Below are positions 12,401 through 25,400 of a stretch of DNA of 64,000 nucleotides, in pieces. The stretch covers positions 29,109,910 through 29,173,909 of the forward strand of contig NC_091312.1 in the NCBI RefSeq assembly GCF_038502225.1. Direction: 5' to 3'. The position numbers and the translations under genes were made by a program. Position 1 is the first letter of the stretch. Every line of letters begins with the position of its first letter. The notes under the pieces were generated by a model that saw only the letters and a program-made list of their open reading frames with translations, was not told the DNA's origin and searched no databases. The DNA is from Cherax quadricarinatus (lineage: Eukaryota > Arthropoda > Malacostraca > Decapoda > Parastacidae).

Positions 12401-13716
12401 TGTATTAGTGAGTGTATTAAGTGTATTAGTGAGTGTATTAAGTGTATTAGTGAGTGTATTAAGTGTATTAGTGAGTGTATTAAGTGTATTAGTGAGTGTA
12501 TTAAGTGTATTAGTGAGTGTATTAAGCGTATTAGCGAGTGAGTGTATTAAGTGTATTAGTGAGTGTATTAAGTGTATTAGTGAGTGTATTAAGTGTATTA
12601 GTGAGTGTATTAAGTGTATATTAAGTGTATTAGTGAGTGTATTAAGTGTATTAGTGAGTGTATTAAGTGTATTAGTGAGTGTATTAAGTGTATTAGTGAG
12701 TGTATTAAGTATATTAGTGAGTATTAAGTGTATTAGTGAGTGTATTAAGTGTATTAGTGAGTGTATTAAGTGTATTAGTGAGTGTATTAAGTGTATTAGT
12801 GAGTGTATTAAGTGTATTAGTGAGTGTATTAAGTGTATTAGTGAGTGTATTAAGTGTATTAGTGAGTGTATTAAGTGTATTAGTGAGTGTATTAAGTGTA
12901 TTAGTGAGTGTATTAAGTGTATTAGTGAGTGTATTAAGTGTATTAGTGAGTGTATTAAGTGTATATTAAGTGTATTAGTGAGTGTATTAAGTGTATTAGT
13001 GAGTGTATTAAGTGTATTAGTGAGTGTATTAAGTGTATATTAAGTGTATTAGTGAGTGTATTAAGTGTATTAGTGAGTGTATTAAGTGTATTAGTGAGTG
13101 TATTAAGTGTATTAGTGAGTGTATTAAGTGTATTAGTGTATTAAGTGTATTAGTGAGTGTATTAAGTGTATTAGTGAGTGTATTAAGTGTATTAGTGAGT
13201 GTATTAAGTGTATTAGTGAGTGTATTAAGTGTATTAGTGAGTGTATTAAGTGTATTAGTGAGTGTATTAAGTGTATTAGTGAGTGTATTAAGTGTATTAG
13301 TGAGTGTATTAAGTGTATTAGTGAGTGTATTAAGTGTATTAGTGAGTGTATTAAGTGTATTAGTGAGTGTATTAAGTGTATTAGTGAGTGTATTAAGTGT
13401 ATTAGTGAGTGTATTAAGTGTATTAGTGAGTGTATTAAGTGTATTAGTGAGTGTATTAAGTGTATTAGTGAGTTTATTAAGTGTATTAGTGAGTGTATTA
13501 AGGGTATTAGTGATTGTATTAAGGGTATTAGTGAGTGTATTAAGGGTATTAGTGAGTGTATTAAGTGTATTAGTGATTGTATTAAGTGTATTAGTGAGTG
13601 TATTAAGTGTATTAGTGAGGGTATTAAGTGTATTAGTGAGTGTATTAAGTGTATTAGTGATTGTATTAAGGGTATTAGTGAGTGTATTAAGTGTATTAGT
13701 GAGTGTATTAAGTGTA
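9466..13716. repeat. 21-bp minisatellite, C-poor on plus strand
   Basis: Head-to-tail units built from TGTATTAGTGAGTGTATTAAG. The left edge (9466-9880) is a loose, diverging form; 9880-10240 and 11590-13500 are nearly perfect; 10275-11585 is very noisy (separate entry). Shortened junction units (GTATATTAAGTG) occur near 12617, 12960 and 13037, and the right edge (13490-13716) carries more variants such as AAGGGTATTAGTGATTG. The plus strand has almost no C. Unit length divisible by three produces stop-free frames on both strands, which are not genes. Confidence 0.97.
10275..11585. other. Noisy block inside the 21-bp array
   Basis: The same words (GTATTA, GAGTGTATTAAG) persist but with dense small insertions, deletions and extra G residues, in sharp contrast with near-perfect units on both sides. 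This looks like unpolished consensus sequence rather than natural divergence, though an old degenerate core of the array cannot be excluded. Confidence 0.65.
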
Positions 13717-14328
13717 TGGGTGAAAACATTGAAAGTTTTTTCAACACTAACTTGGTATTTTTAAATTTATTCCAGATTAATTTTTTAAAATATATTTATT
13801 AAAATTTAAATGATGAGAATGTTTGGTGTCTCCCACAGTACTGGACACAGCGCTTTACATACATAGACCATCATTCTCTTTCTTGGGGTGGGAGTGAAGG
13901 TGAGAAGTGTGATGATAGTTACTCTGGAGACGATTATTTATTAATTACAGGGGTGATGGCGATAATTCTACATACTGGGTTGAGTGTGTGTTCTCTTTCT
14001 TTTATTTGACATAATTATAGTTATCCCTCAGTTTTATATAGTTTTTCCGATAAGAAAAGTTTACCTGGGTCCATTTTTCCTGCCTACTAATTTCCGATTT
14101 TATCTCGCTCATATCTTGACAACACCTCGACCGATCGGATTGAAATTTTGAACTGTTGTGCACGGCAACGAGGACCATGTTCTAGGAACACCTGGCATGT
14201 GCAGATGACCTATGACCAAAATTATTGAAACCATTCCCAGTATCTTGAAATGGCTCGGTTACCTTCCAAAACAAACATTGAAGAATCATCAAATGTTTGA
14301 AAAGATGACTAGGGACTAGACAACGGTA
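13717..14328. other. Non-repetitive spacer between two arrays
   Basis: About 600 bp without tandem structure or a coding frame I can recognise. It may be part of an unidentified interspersed element. Confidence 0.5.
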
Positions 14329-17300
14329 GAGAGTAAACTTCAGTGTGTATGGTAAGAGTGAACTTCAGTATGTAAGTTAAGAGTGAACTTCAGTGTGTAT
14401 GTTAAGAGTGAACTTCAGTGTGTATGTTAAGAGTGAACTTCAGTATGTATGTTAAGAGTGAACTTCACTGTGTATGTTAAGAGTGAACTTCAGTGTGTAT
14501 GTTAAGAGTGAACTTCAGTGTGTATGTTAAGAGTGAACTTCAGTGTGTATGTTAAGAGTGAACTTCAGTATGTATGTTAAGAGTGAACTTCAGTATGTAT
14601 GTTAAGAGTGAACTTCAGTATGTATGTTAAGAGTGAACTTCAGTGTGTATGTTAAGAGTGAACTTCAGTATGTATGTTAAGAGTGAACTTCAGTGTGTAT
14701 GTTAAGAGTGAACTTCAGTGTGAATGTTAAGAGTGAACTTCAGTATGTATGTTAAGAGTGAACTTCAGTGTGTATGTTAAGAGTGAACTTCAGTGTGTAT
14801 GTTAAGAGTGAACTTCAGTGTGTATGTTAAGAGTGAACTTCAGTGTGTATGTTAAGAGTGAACTTCAGTATGTATGTTAAGAGTGAACTTCAGTGTGTAT
14901 GTTAAGAGTGAACTTCAGTGTGTATGTTAAGAGTGAACTTCAGTATGTATGTTAAGAGTGAACTTCAGTGTGTATGTTAAGAGTGAACTTCAGTGTGTAT
15001 GTTAAGAGTGAACTTCATTGTGTATTTTAAGAGTGAACTTCAGTATGTATGTTAAGACTGAACTTCAGTGTGTATGTTAAGAGTGAACTTCAGTGTGTAT
15101 TTTAAGAGTGAACTTCAGTATGTATGTTAAGACTGAACTTCAGTGTGTATGTTAAGAGTGAACTTCAGTGTGTATGTTAGGAGTGAACATCAGCATGTAT
15201 GTTAAGAGTGAACTTCAGTATGTATATTAAGGGTGAACTTCAGGATATATGCTATGAGTGAACTTCAGTATGAATGTTAAGAGTGAACTTCAGTATGTAT
15301 ATTAAGGGAGAACATCAATATGTATGTTAAGAGTGAACTTCAGTGTGTATGTGGAGAATGAACTTCAGGTGTGTATGTTAAGAGTGAACTTCAGTGTGTA
15401 TGTTAAGAGTGAACTTCAGTATGTATGTTAAGAGTGAACTTCAGCGTGTATGTTAGGAGTGAACTTCAGCGTGTATGTTAAGAGTGAACTTCAGTGTGTA
15501 CGTTAAGAGTGAACTTCAGTATGTATGTTAAGAGTAAACTTCAGTATGTATGTTAAGAGTGAACTTCAGTATGTATATTAAGGGAGAACATCAATATGTA
15601 TGTTAAGAGTGAACTTCAGTGTGTATGTGGAGAATGAACTTCAGGTGTGTATGTTAAGAGTGAACTTCAGTATGTATGTTAAGAGTGAACTTCAGTGTGT
15701 ATGTGGAGAATGAACTTCAGGTGCGTATATTAAGAGTGAACTTCAGGTGTGTATATGAAGTGTGAACTTCAGGTGTGTATGTGGAGAGTGAACTTCAGGT
15801 GTGTATGTGGAGAGTGAACTTCAAATGTGTATGTGGAGAGTGAACTTCAGGTGTGTATATGGAGAGTGAGTTTCAGGTGTGTATGTGGAGAATGAATTTC
15901 AGGTGTGTATGTAAAGAATGAACTTCAGGTGTGTATGTGGAAAGTGAATTTCAGGTGTGTATGTTAAGAATGAACTTCAGGTGTGTATGTTAAGAGTGAA
16001 CTTCAGGTGTGTATGTGGAGAGTGAACTTCAGGTGTGTACGTGGAGAGTGAGTTTCAGGTGTGTATGAGGAGAGTGAACTTCAGGTGTGTATGTTAAGAA
16101 TGAACTTCAGGTGTGTATGTTAAGAATGAACTTCAGGTGTATGTGGAGAGTGAACTTCAGGTGTGTATGCGGTGAGTGAACTTCAGGTATGTATATGGAG
16201 AGTGAACATCAGGTGTGTATGTGCAGAGCGAACTTCAGGTGTGTATGTTAAGAGCGAGCTTCAGGTGTGTATGTTAAGAGCGAGCTTCAGGTGTGTCTGT
16301 TAAGAGCGAGCTTCAGGTGTGTATGTTAAGAGTGAACTTCAGGTGTGTATGTTAAGAGCGAGCTTCAGGTGTGTATGTTAAGAGTGAACTTCAGGTGTGT
16401 ATGTTAAGAGCGAGCTTCAGGCGTGTATGTTAAGAGCGAGCTTCATATGTGTATGTTAAGAGCGAGCTTCAGGTGTGTATGTTAAGAGCGAGCTTCAGGT
16501 GTGTATGTTAAGAGCGAGCTTCAGGTGTGTATGTTAAGAGCGAGCTTCAGGTGTGTATGTTAAGAGCGAGCTTCAGGTGTGTATGTTAAGAGTGAACTTC
16601 AGGTGTGTACGTTAAGAGCGAGCTTCAGGTGTGTATGTTAAGAGTGAACTTCAGGTGTGTATGTTAAGAGCGAGCTTCAGGTGTGTATGTTAAGAGTGAA
16701 CTTCAGGTGTGTATGTTAAGAGCGAGCTTCAGGTGTGTATGTTAAGAGCGAGCTTCAGGTGTGTATGTTAAGAGTGAACTTCAGGTGTGTATGTTAAGAG
16801 CGAGCTTCAGGTGTGTATGTTAAGAGTGAACTTCAGGTGTGTATGTTAAGAGCGAGCTTCAGGTGTGTATGTTAAGAGCGAGCTTCAGGTGTGTATGTTA
16901 AGAGTGAACTTCAGGTGTGTATGTTAAGAGCGAGCTTCAGGTGTGTATGTTAAGAGTGAACTTCAGGTGTGTATGTTAAGAGCGAGCTTCAGGTGTGTAT
17001 GTTAAGAGTGAACTTCAGGTGTGTATGTTAAGAGCAAGCTTCAGGTGTGTATGTTAAGAGTGAACTTCAGGTGTGTATGTTAAGGGCGAGCTTCAGGTGT
17101 GTATGTTAAGAGTGAGCTTCAGGTGTGTATGTTAAGAGCGAGCTTCAGGTGTGTATGTTAAGAGTGAGCTTCAGGTGTGTATGTTAAGAGTGAGCTTCAG
17201 GTGTGTATGTTAAGAGTGAGCTTCAGGTGTGTATGTTAAGAGTGAGCTTCAGGTGTGTATGTTAAGAGTGAGCTTCAGGTGTGTATGTTAAGAGTGAGCT

Positions 17301-20300
17301 TCAGGTGTGGATGTTAAGAGTGAGCTTCAGGTGTGTATGTTAAGAGTGAGCTTCAGGTGTGTATGTTAAGAGTGAGCTTCAGGTGTGTATGTTAAGAGTA
17401 AGCTTCAGGTGTGTATGTTAAGAGTGAACTTCAGGTGTGTATGTTAAGAGTGAGCTTCAGGTGTGTATCTTAAGAGCGAGCTTCAGGTGTGTATGTTAAG
17501 AGTGAACTTCAGGTGTGTATGTTAAGAGTGAGCTTCAGGTGTGTATGTTAAGAGTGAGCTTCAGGTGTGGATGTTAAGAGTGAGCTTCAGGTGTGTATGT
17601 TAAGAGTGAGCTTCAGGTGTGTATGTTAAGAGTGACCTTCAGGTGTGGATGTTAAGAGTGAGCTTCAGGTGTGTATGTTAAGAGTGAGCTTCAGGTGTGT
17701 ATGTTAAGAGTGAGCTTCAGGTGTGTATGTTAAGAGTAAGCTTCAGGTGTGTATGTTAAGAGTGAACTACAGGTGTGTATGTTAAGAGTGATGTGTGTAT
17801 GTTAAGAGTGAGCTTCAGGTGTGTATGTTAAGAGTGAGCTTCAGGTGTGTATGTTAAGAGTGAGCTTCAGGTGTGTATGTTAAGAGTGAGCTTCAGGTGT
17901 GTATGTTAAGAGTGAGCTTCAGGTGTGTATGTTAAGAGTAAGCTTCAGGTGTGTATGTTAAGAGTGAACTTCAGGTGTGTATGTTAAGAGTGAGCTTCAG
18001 GTGTGTATGTTAAGAGTGAGCTTCAGGTGTGTATGTTAAGAGTGAACTTCAGGTGTGTATGTTAAGAGTGAGCTTCAGGTGTGTATGTTAAGAGTGATGT
18101 TAAGAGTGAACTTCAGTGTGTCTGTTAAGAGTGAGCTTCAGGTGTGTATGTTAAGAGTGAGCTTCAGGTGTGTATGTTAAGAGTGAGCTTCAGGTGTGTA
18201 TGTTAAGAGTGAGCTTCAGGTGTGTATGTTAAGAGTGAGCTTCAGGTGTGGATGTTAAGAGTGAGCTTCAGGTGTGTATGTTCAGGTGTGTAGTTAAGAG
18301 TGAGCTTCAGGTGTGTATGTTAAGAGTGAACTTCAGGTGTGTATGTTAAGAGCTTCAGGCGTGTATGTTAAGAGTGAGCTTCAGGTGTGTATGTTAAGAG
18401 TGAGCTTCAGGTGTGTATGTTAAGAGTGAACTTCAGGTGTGTATGTTAAGAGTGAGCTTCAGCTTCAGGTGTGTATGTTAAGAGTGAACTTCAGGTGTGT
18501 ATGTTAAGAGTGAGCTTCAAGTGTGTATGTTAAGAGTGAGCTTCAGGTGTGTATGTTAAGAGTGAGCTTCAGGTGTGTATGTTAAGAGCGAGCTTCAGGT
18601 GTGTGTGTTAAGAGTGAACTTCAGGTGTGTATGTTAAGAGTGAGCTTCAGGTGTGTATGTTAAGAGTGAGCTTCAGGTGTGTATGTTAGGAGTGAACATC
18701 AGCATGTATGTTAAGAGTGAACTTCAGTATGTATATTAAGGGTGAACTTCAGGATATATGCTATGAGTGAACTTCAGTATGAATGTTAAGAGTGAACTTC
18801 AGTATGTATATTAAGGGAGAACATCAATATGTATGTTAAGAGTGAACTTCAGTGTGTATGTGGAGAATGAACTTCAGGTGTGTATGTTAAGAGTGAACTT
18901 CAGTGTGTATGTTAAGAGTGAACTTCAGTATGTATGTTAAGAGTGAACTTCAGCGTGTATGTTAGGAGTGAACTTCAGCGTGTATGTTAAGAGTGAACTT
19001 CAGTGTGTACGTTAAGAGTGAACTTCAGTATGTATGTTAAGAGTAAACTTCAGTATGTATGTTAAGAGTGAACTTCAGTATGTATATTAAGGGAGAACAT
19101 CAATATGTATGTTAAGAGTGAACTTCAGTGTGTATGTGGAGAATGAACTTCAGGTGTGTATGTTAAGAGTGAACTTCAGTATGTATGTTAAGAGTGAACT
19201 TCAGTGTGTATGTGGAGAATGAACTTCAGGTGCGTATATTAAGAGTGAACTTCAGGTGTGTATATGAAGTGTGAACTTCAGGTGTGTATGTGGAGAGTGA
19301 ACTTCAGGTGTGTATGTGGAGAGTGAACTTCAAATGTGTATGTGGAGAGTGAACTTCAGGTGTGTATATGGAGAGTGAGTTTCAGGTGTGTATGTGGAGA
19401 ATGAATTTCAGGTGTGTATGTAAAGAATGAACTTCAGGTGTGTATGTGGAAAGTGAATTTCAGGTGTGTATGTTAAGAATGAACTTCAGGTGTGTATGTT
19501 AAGAGTGAACTTCAGGTGTGTATGTGGAGAGTGAACTTCAGGTGTGTACGTGGAGAGTGAGTTTCAGGTGTGTATGAGGAGAGTGAACTTCAGGTGTGTA
19601 TGTTAAGAATGAACTTCAGGTGTGTATGTTAAGAATGAACTTCAGGTGTATGTGGAGAGTGAACTTCAGGTGTGTATGTGGTGAGTGAACTTCAGGTATG
19701 TATGTGGAGAGTGAACTTCAGGTGTGTATGTGCAGAGCGAACTTCAGGTGTGTATGTTAAGAGCGAGCTTCAGGTGTGTATGTTAAGAGCGAGCTTCAGG
19801 TGTGCATGTTAAGAGTGAACTTCAGGTGTGTATGTTAAGAGCGAGCTTCATGTGTGTATGTTAAGAGTGAACTTCAGGTGTGTATGTTAAGAGCGAGCTT
19901 CATGTGTGTATGTTAAGTGAGATCTTCATGTGTGTATGTTTAGAGTGAACTTCAGGTGTGTATGTTAAGAGCGAGCTTCATGTGTGTATGTTAAGAGCGA
20001 GCTTTATGTGTGTATGTTAAGAGCAAGCTTCAGGTGTGTATGTTAAGAGTGAGCTTCAGGTGTGTATGTTCAGGTGTGTATGTAAGAGTGAACTTCAGGT
20101 GTGTATGTTAAGAGCGAGCTTCAGGTGTGTATGTTAAGAGTGAACTTCAGGTGTGTATGTTAAGAGTGAGGTGTGTACTTCATGTGTGTATGTTAAGAGC
20201 AAGCTTCAGGTGTGTATGTTAAGAGTGAACTTCAGGTGTGTATGTTAAGAGCGAGCTTCAGGTGTGTATGTTAAGAGTGAGCTTCAGGTGTGTATGTTAA

Positions 20301-22322
20301 GAGCGAGCTTCAGGTGTGTATGTTAAGAGTGAGCTTCAGGTGTGTATGTTAAGAGCGAGCTTCAGGTGTGTATGTTAAGAGTGAGCTTCAGGTGTGTATG
20401 TTAAGAGTGAGCTTCAGGTGTGTATGTTAAGAGTGAGCTTCAGGTGTGTATGTTAAGAGTGAGCTTCAGGTGTGTATGTTAAGAGTGAGCTTCAGGTGTG
20501 TATGTTAAGAGTGAGAGGTGTGTATGTTAAGAGTGAGCTTCAGGTGTGTATGTTAAGAGTGAGCTTCAGGTGTGTATGTTAAGAGTTCAGATGTTAAGAG
20601 TGAGCTTCAGGTGTGTATGTTAAGAGTGAGCTTCAGTGTATGTTAAGAGTGAACTTCAGGTGTGTATGTTAAGAGTGAGCTTCAGGTGTGTATGTTAAGA
20701 GTGAGCTTCAGGTGTGTATGTTAAGAGTGAGCTTCAGGTGTGTATGTTAAGAGTGAGCTTCAGGTGTGTATGTTAAGAGTGAGCTTCAGGTGTGTATGTT
20801 AAGAGTGAGCTTCAGGTGTGTATGTTAAGAGTGAGCTTCAGGTGTGTATGTTAAGAGTGAGCTTCAGGTGTGTATGTTAAGAGTGAGCTTCAGGTGTGTA
20901 TGTTAAGAGTGAGCTTCAGGTGTGTATGTTAAGAGTGAGCTTCAGGTGTGTATGTTAAGAGTGAGCTTCATGTGTGTATGTTAAGAGTGAGCTTCAGGTG
21001 TGTATGTTAAGAGCGATCTTCAGGTGTGTATGTTAAGAGTGAGAGTGAACTTCAGGTGTGTATGTTAAGAGTGAGCTTCAGGTGTGTATGTTAAGAGTGA
21101 GCTTCAGGTGTGTATGTTAAGAGTGAGCTTCAGGTGTGTATGTTAAGAGTGAGCTTCAGGTGTGTATGTTAAGAGTGAGCTTCAGGTGTGTATGTTAAGA
21201 GTGAGCTTCAGGTGTGTATGTTAAGAGTGAGCTTCAGGTGTGTATGTTAAGAGTGAGCTTCAGGTGTGTATGTTAAGAGTGAGCTTCAGGTGTGTATGTT
21301 AAGAGTGAGCTTCAGGTGTGTATGTTAAGAGTGAGCTTCAGGTGTGTATGTTAAGAGTGAGCTTCAGGTGTGTATGTTAAGAGTGAGCTTCAGGTGTGTA
21401 TGTTAAGAGTGAGCTTCAGGTGTGTATGTTAAGAGTGAGCTTCAGGTGTGTATGTTAAGAGTGAGCTTCAGGTGTGTATGTTAAGAGTGAGCTTCAGGTG
21501 TGTATGTTAAGAGTGAGCTTCAGGTGTGTATGTTAAGAGTGAGCTTCAGGTGTGTATGTTAAGAGTGAGCTTCAGGTGTGTATGTTAAGAGTGAGCTTCA
21601 GGTGTGTATGTTAAGAGTGAGCTTCAGGTGTGTATGTTAAGAGTGAGCTTCAGGCGTGTATGTTAAGGTGTGTATGAGTGAGCTTCAGGTGTGTATGTTA
21701 AGAGTGAACTTCAGGTGTGTATGTTAAGAGTGAGCTTCAGGTGTGTATGTTAAGAGTGAGCTTCAGGTGTGTATGTTAAGAGTGAGCTTCAGGTGTGTAT
21801 GTTAAGAGTGAGCTTCAGGTGTGTATGTTAAGAGTGAGCTTCAGGTGTGTATGTTAAGAGTGAGCTTCAGGTGTGTATGTTAAGAGTGAGCTTCAGGTGT
21901 GTATGTTAAGAGTGAGCTTCAGGTGTGTATGTTAAGAGTGAGCTTCAGGTGTGTATGTTAAGAGTGAGCTTCAGGTGTGTATGTTAAGAGTGAGCTTCAG
22001 GTGTGTATGTTAAGAGTGAGCTTCAGGTGTGTATGTTAAGAGTGAACTTCAGGTGTGTATGTTAAGAGTGAGCTTCAGGTGTGTATGTTAAGAGTGAACT
22101 TCAGGTGTGTATGTTAAGAGTGAGCTTCAGGTGTGTATGTTAAGAGTGAGCTTCAGGTGTGTATGTTAAGAGTGAGCTTCAGGTGTGTATGTTAAGAGTG
22201 AACTTCAGGTGTGTATGTTAAGAGTGAACTTCAGGTGTGTATGTTAAGAGTGAACTTCAGGTGTGTATGTTAACAGTGAGCTTCAGGTGTGTATGTTAAG
22301 AGTGAGCTTCAGGTGTGTATGT
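14329..22322. repeat. 25/26-bp minisatellite (~8 kb)
   Basis: Units share TATGTTAAGAGTGAACTTCAG. The first part (to about 15350) uses a 25-bp form with CAGTGTGTATG or CAGTATGTATG; later units are mostly 26 bp with CAGGTGTGTATG, and the GAACTTC form gives way to GAGCTTC. Around 15650-16200 and 19130-19740 a variant with TGTGGAGAGTGAAC occurs. A ~1.1-kb block is duplicated at a spacing of 3509 bp (15176-16310 and 18685-19819). Small junction defects (18090, 18280, 20170, 20585, 21665) mark old recombination or assembly joins. Confidence 0.97.
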
Positions 22323-22420
22323 GCTGCACAGTTATTCATTTTATTTGTAAACTAATTTAATAAAAAATTATCCCAGTTAAAAAACGTAATATATATTTCA
22401 GGTTGTCTGTGACCATCTTC
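22323..22420. other. Short AT-rich spacer between arrays
   Basis: Roughly 100 bp of AT-rich sequence (TTTATTTGTAAACTAATTTA) with no recognised feature. Confidence 0.6.
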
Positions 22421-25400
22421 AGTGTACGTGGGAGGAGAGTGAGTGTAGTGTATGTGGGAGGAGAGTGAGTGTAGTGTATGTGGGAGGAGAGTGAGTGTAG
22501 TGTATGTGGGAGGAGAGTGAGTGTAGTGTATGTGGGAGGAGAGTGAGTGTAGTGTATGTGGGAGGAGAGTAGTGTAGTGTAGTGTGAGTGTAGTGTACGT
22601 GGGAGGAGAGTGAGTGTAGTGTACGTGGGAGGAGAGTGAGTGTAGTGTACGTGGGGGGAGAATGAGTGTAGTGTAGTGTACGTGGGAGGAGAGTGAGTGT
22701 AGTGTACGTGGGAGGAGAGTGAGTGTAGTGTACGTGGGAGGAGTGTGAGTGTAGTGTACGTGGGAGGAGAGTGAGTGTAGTGTACGTGGGAGGAGAGTGA
22801 GTGTAGTGTACGTGGGAGGAGAGTGAGTGTAGTGTATGTGGGAGGAGAGTGAGTGTAGTGTACGTAGGAGGAGAGTGAGTGTAATGTACGTGGGAGGAGA
22901 GTGAGTGTAGTGTACGTGGGAGGAGAGTGAGTGTAGTGTACGTGGGAGGAGAGTGAGTGTAGTGTACGTGGGAGTGGGAGGAGAGTGAGTGTAGTGTACG
23001 TGGGAGGAGAGTGAGTGTAGTGTACGTGGGAGGAGAGTGAGTGTAGTGTACGTGGGAGGAGAGTGAGTGTAGTGTACGTGGGAGGAGAGTGAGTGTAGTG
23101 TACGTGGGAGGAGAGTGAGTGTAGTGTACGTGGGAGGAGAGTGAGTGTAGTGTACGTGGTGTAGGAGAGTGAGTGTATGTGGGAGGAGAGTGAGTGTAGT
23201 GTACGTCGGAGGAGAGTGAGTGTAGTGTACGTGGGAGGAGAGTGAGTGTAGTGTAGGAGAGTGAGTGTGTGTACGTGGGAGGAGAGTGAGTGTAGTGTAA
23301 GTGGGAGGAGAGTGAGTGTAGTGTAGGAGAGTGAGTGTAGTGTACGTGGGAGGAGAGTGAGTGTAGTGTACGTGGGAGGAGAGTGAGTGTAGTGTACGTG
23401 GGAGGAGAGTGAGTGTAGTGTACGTGGGAGGAGAGTGAGTGTAGTGTACGTGGGAGGAGAGTGAGTGTAGTGTACGTGGGAGGAGAGTGAGTGTAGTGTA
23501 CGTGGGAGGAGAGTGAGTGTAGTGTACGTGGGAGGAGAGTGAGTGTAGTGTACGTGGGAGGAGAGTGAGTGTAGTGTACGTGGGAGGAGAGTGAGTGTAG
23601 TGTACGTGGGAGGAGAGTGAGTGTAGTGTACGTGGGAGGAGAGTGAGTGTAGTGTACGTGGGAGGAGAGTGAGTGTAGTGTACGTGGGAGGAGAGTGAGT
23701 GTAGTGTACGTGGGAGGAGAGTGAGTGTAGTGTACGTTGGAGGAGTGTGAGTGTAGTGTACGTGGGAGGAGAGTGAGTGTAGTGTACGTGGGAGGAGAGT
23801 GAGTGTAGTGTACGTGGGAGGAGAGTGAGTGTAGTGTACGTGGGAGGAGAGTGAGTGTAGTGTACGTGGGAGGAGAGTGAGTGTAGTGTACGTGGGAGGA
23901 GAGTGAGTGTAGTGTACGTGGGAGGAGAGTGAGTGTATTGTACGTGGGAGGAGAGTGAGTGTAGTGTACGTGGGAGGAGAGTGAGTGTAGTGTAAGTGGG
24001 AGGAGAGTGAGTGTAGTGTACGTGGGAGGAGAGTGAGTGTAGTGTACGTGGGAGGAGAGTGAGTGTAGTGTACGTGGCAGGAGAGTGAGTGTACGTGGGA
24101 GTAGAGTGAGTGTAGTGTACGTGTGAGGAGAGTGAGTGAGTGTAGTGTACGTGTGAGGAGAGTGAGTGTAGTGTACGTGGGAGGAGAGTGAGTGGAGTGT
24201 ACGTGGGAGGAGAGTGAGTGTAGTGTACGTGGGAGGAGAGTGAGTGTAGTGTACGTGGGAGGAGAGTGAGTGTAGTGTACGTGAGTGAGGAGTGTACGTG
24301 AGTGTAGTGTACGTGGGAGGAGAGTGAGTGTAGTGTACGTGGGAGGAGAGTGAGTGTAGTGTACGTGGGAGGAGAGTGAGTGTAGTGTACGTGGGAGGAG
24401 AGTGAGTGTAGTGTACGTGGGAGGAGAGTGAGTGTAGTGTACGTGGGAGGAGAGTGAGTGTAGTGTACGTGGGAGGAGAGTGAGTGTAGTGTACGTGGGA
24501 GGAGAGTGAGTGTAGTGTACGTGGGAGGAGAGTGAGTGTAGTGTACGTGGGAGGAGAGTGAGTGTAGTGTACGTGGGAGGAGAGTGAGTGTAGTGTACGT
24601 GGGAGGAGAGTGAGTGTAGTGTACGTGGGAGGAGAGTGAGTGTAGTGTACGTGGGAGGAGAGTGAGTGTAGTGTACGTGGGAGGAGAGTGAGTGTAGTGT
24701 ACGTGGGAGGAGAGTGAGTGTAGTGTACGTGGGAGGAGAGTGAGTGTAGTGTACGTGGGAGGAGAGTGAGTGTAGTGAGTGAGTGTAGTGTACGTGGGAG
24801 GAGAGTGAGTGTAGTGTACGTGGGAGGAGAGTGAGTGTAGTGTACGTGGGAGGAGAGTGAGTGTAGTGTACGTGGGAGGAGAGTGAGTGTAGTGTACGTG
24901 GGAGGAGAGTGAGTGTAGTGTACGTGGGAGGAGAGTGAGTGTAGTGTACGTGGGAGGAGAGTGAGTGTAGTGTACGTGGGAGGAGAGTGAGTGTAGTGTA
25001 CGTGGGAGGAGAGTGAGTGTAGTGGGAGGAGAGTGTGTGTAGTGTACGTGGGAGGAGAGTGAGTGGAGTATAAGTGGGAGGAGAGTGAGTGTAGTGTACG
25101 TGAGAGGAGAGTGAGTAGTGTACGTGGGAGGAGAGTGAGTGTAGTGTACGTGGGAGGAGAGTGAGTGTAGTGTACGTGGGAGGAGTGGGAGGAGAGTGAG
25201 TGTAGTGTACGTGGGAGGAGAGTGAGTGTAGTGCACGTGGGAGTGAGTGTAGTGTACGGGGGAGGAGAGTGAGTGTAGTGTATGTGGGAGGAGAGTGAGT
25301 GGAGTGTACGTAGGAGGAGAGTGAGTGTAGTGTACGTGGGTGGAGAGTGAGTGTAGTATAAGTGGGAGGAGAGTGAGTGTAGTGTACGTGGGAGGAGAGT

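Noticed and set aside
9796..13764. Repeated VSVLSVL / HLIHSLI proteins
   Set aside because: By-products of the 21-bp array, open on both strands.
22357..25236. 959-codon frame on the minus strand
   Set aside because: Translation of the 26-bp array; nothing but the array period is present.
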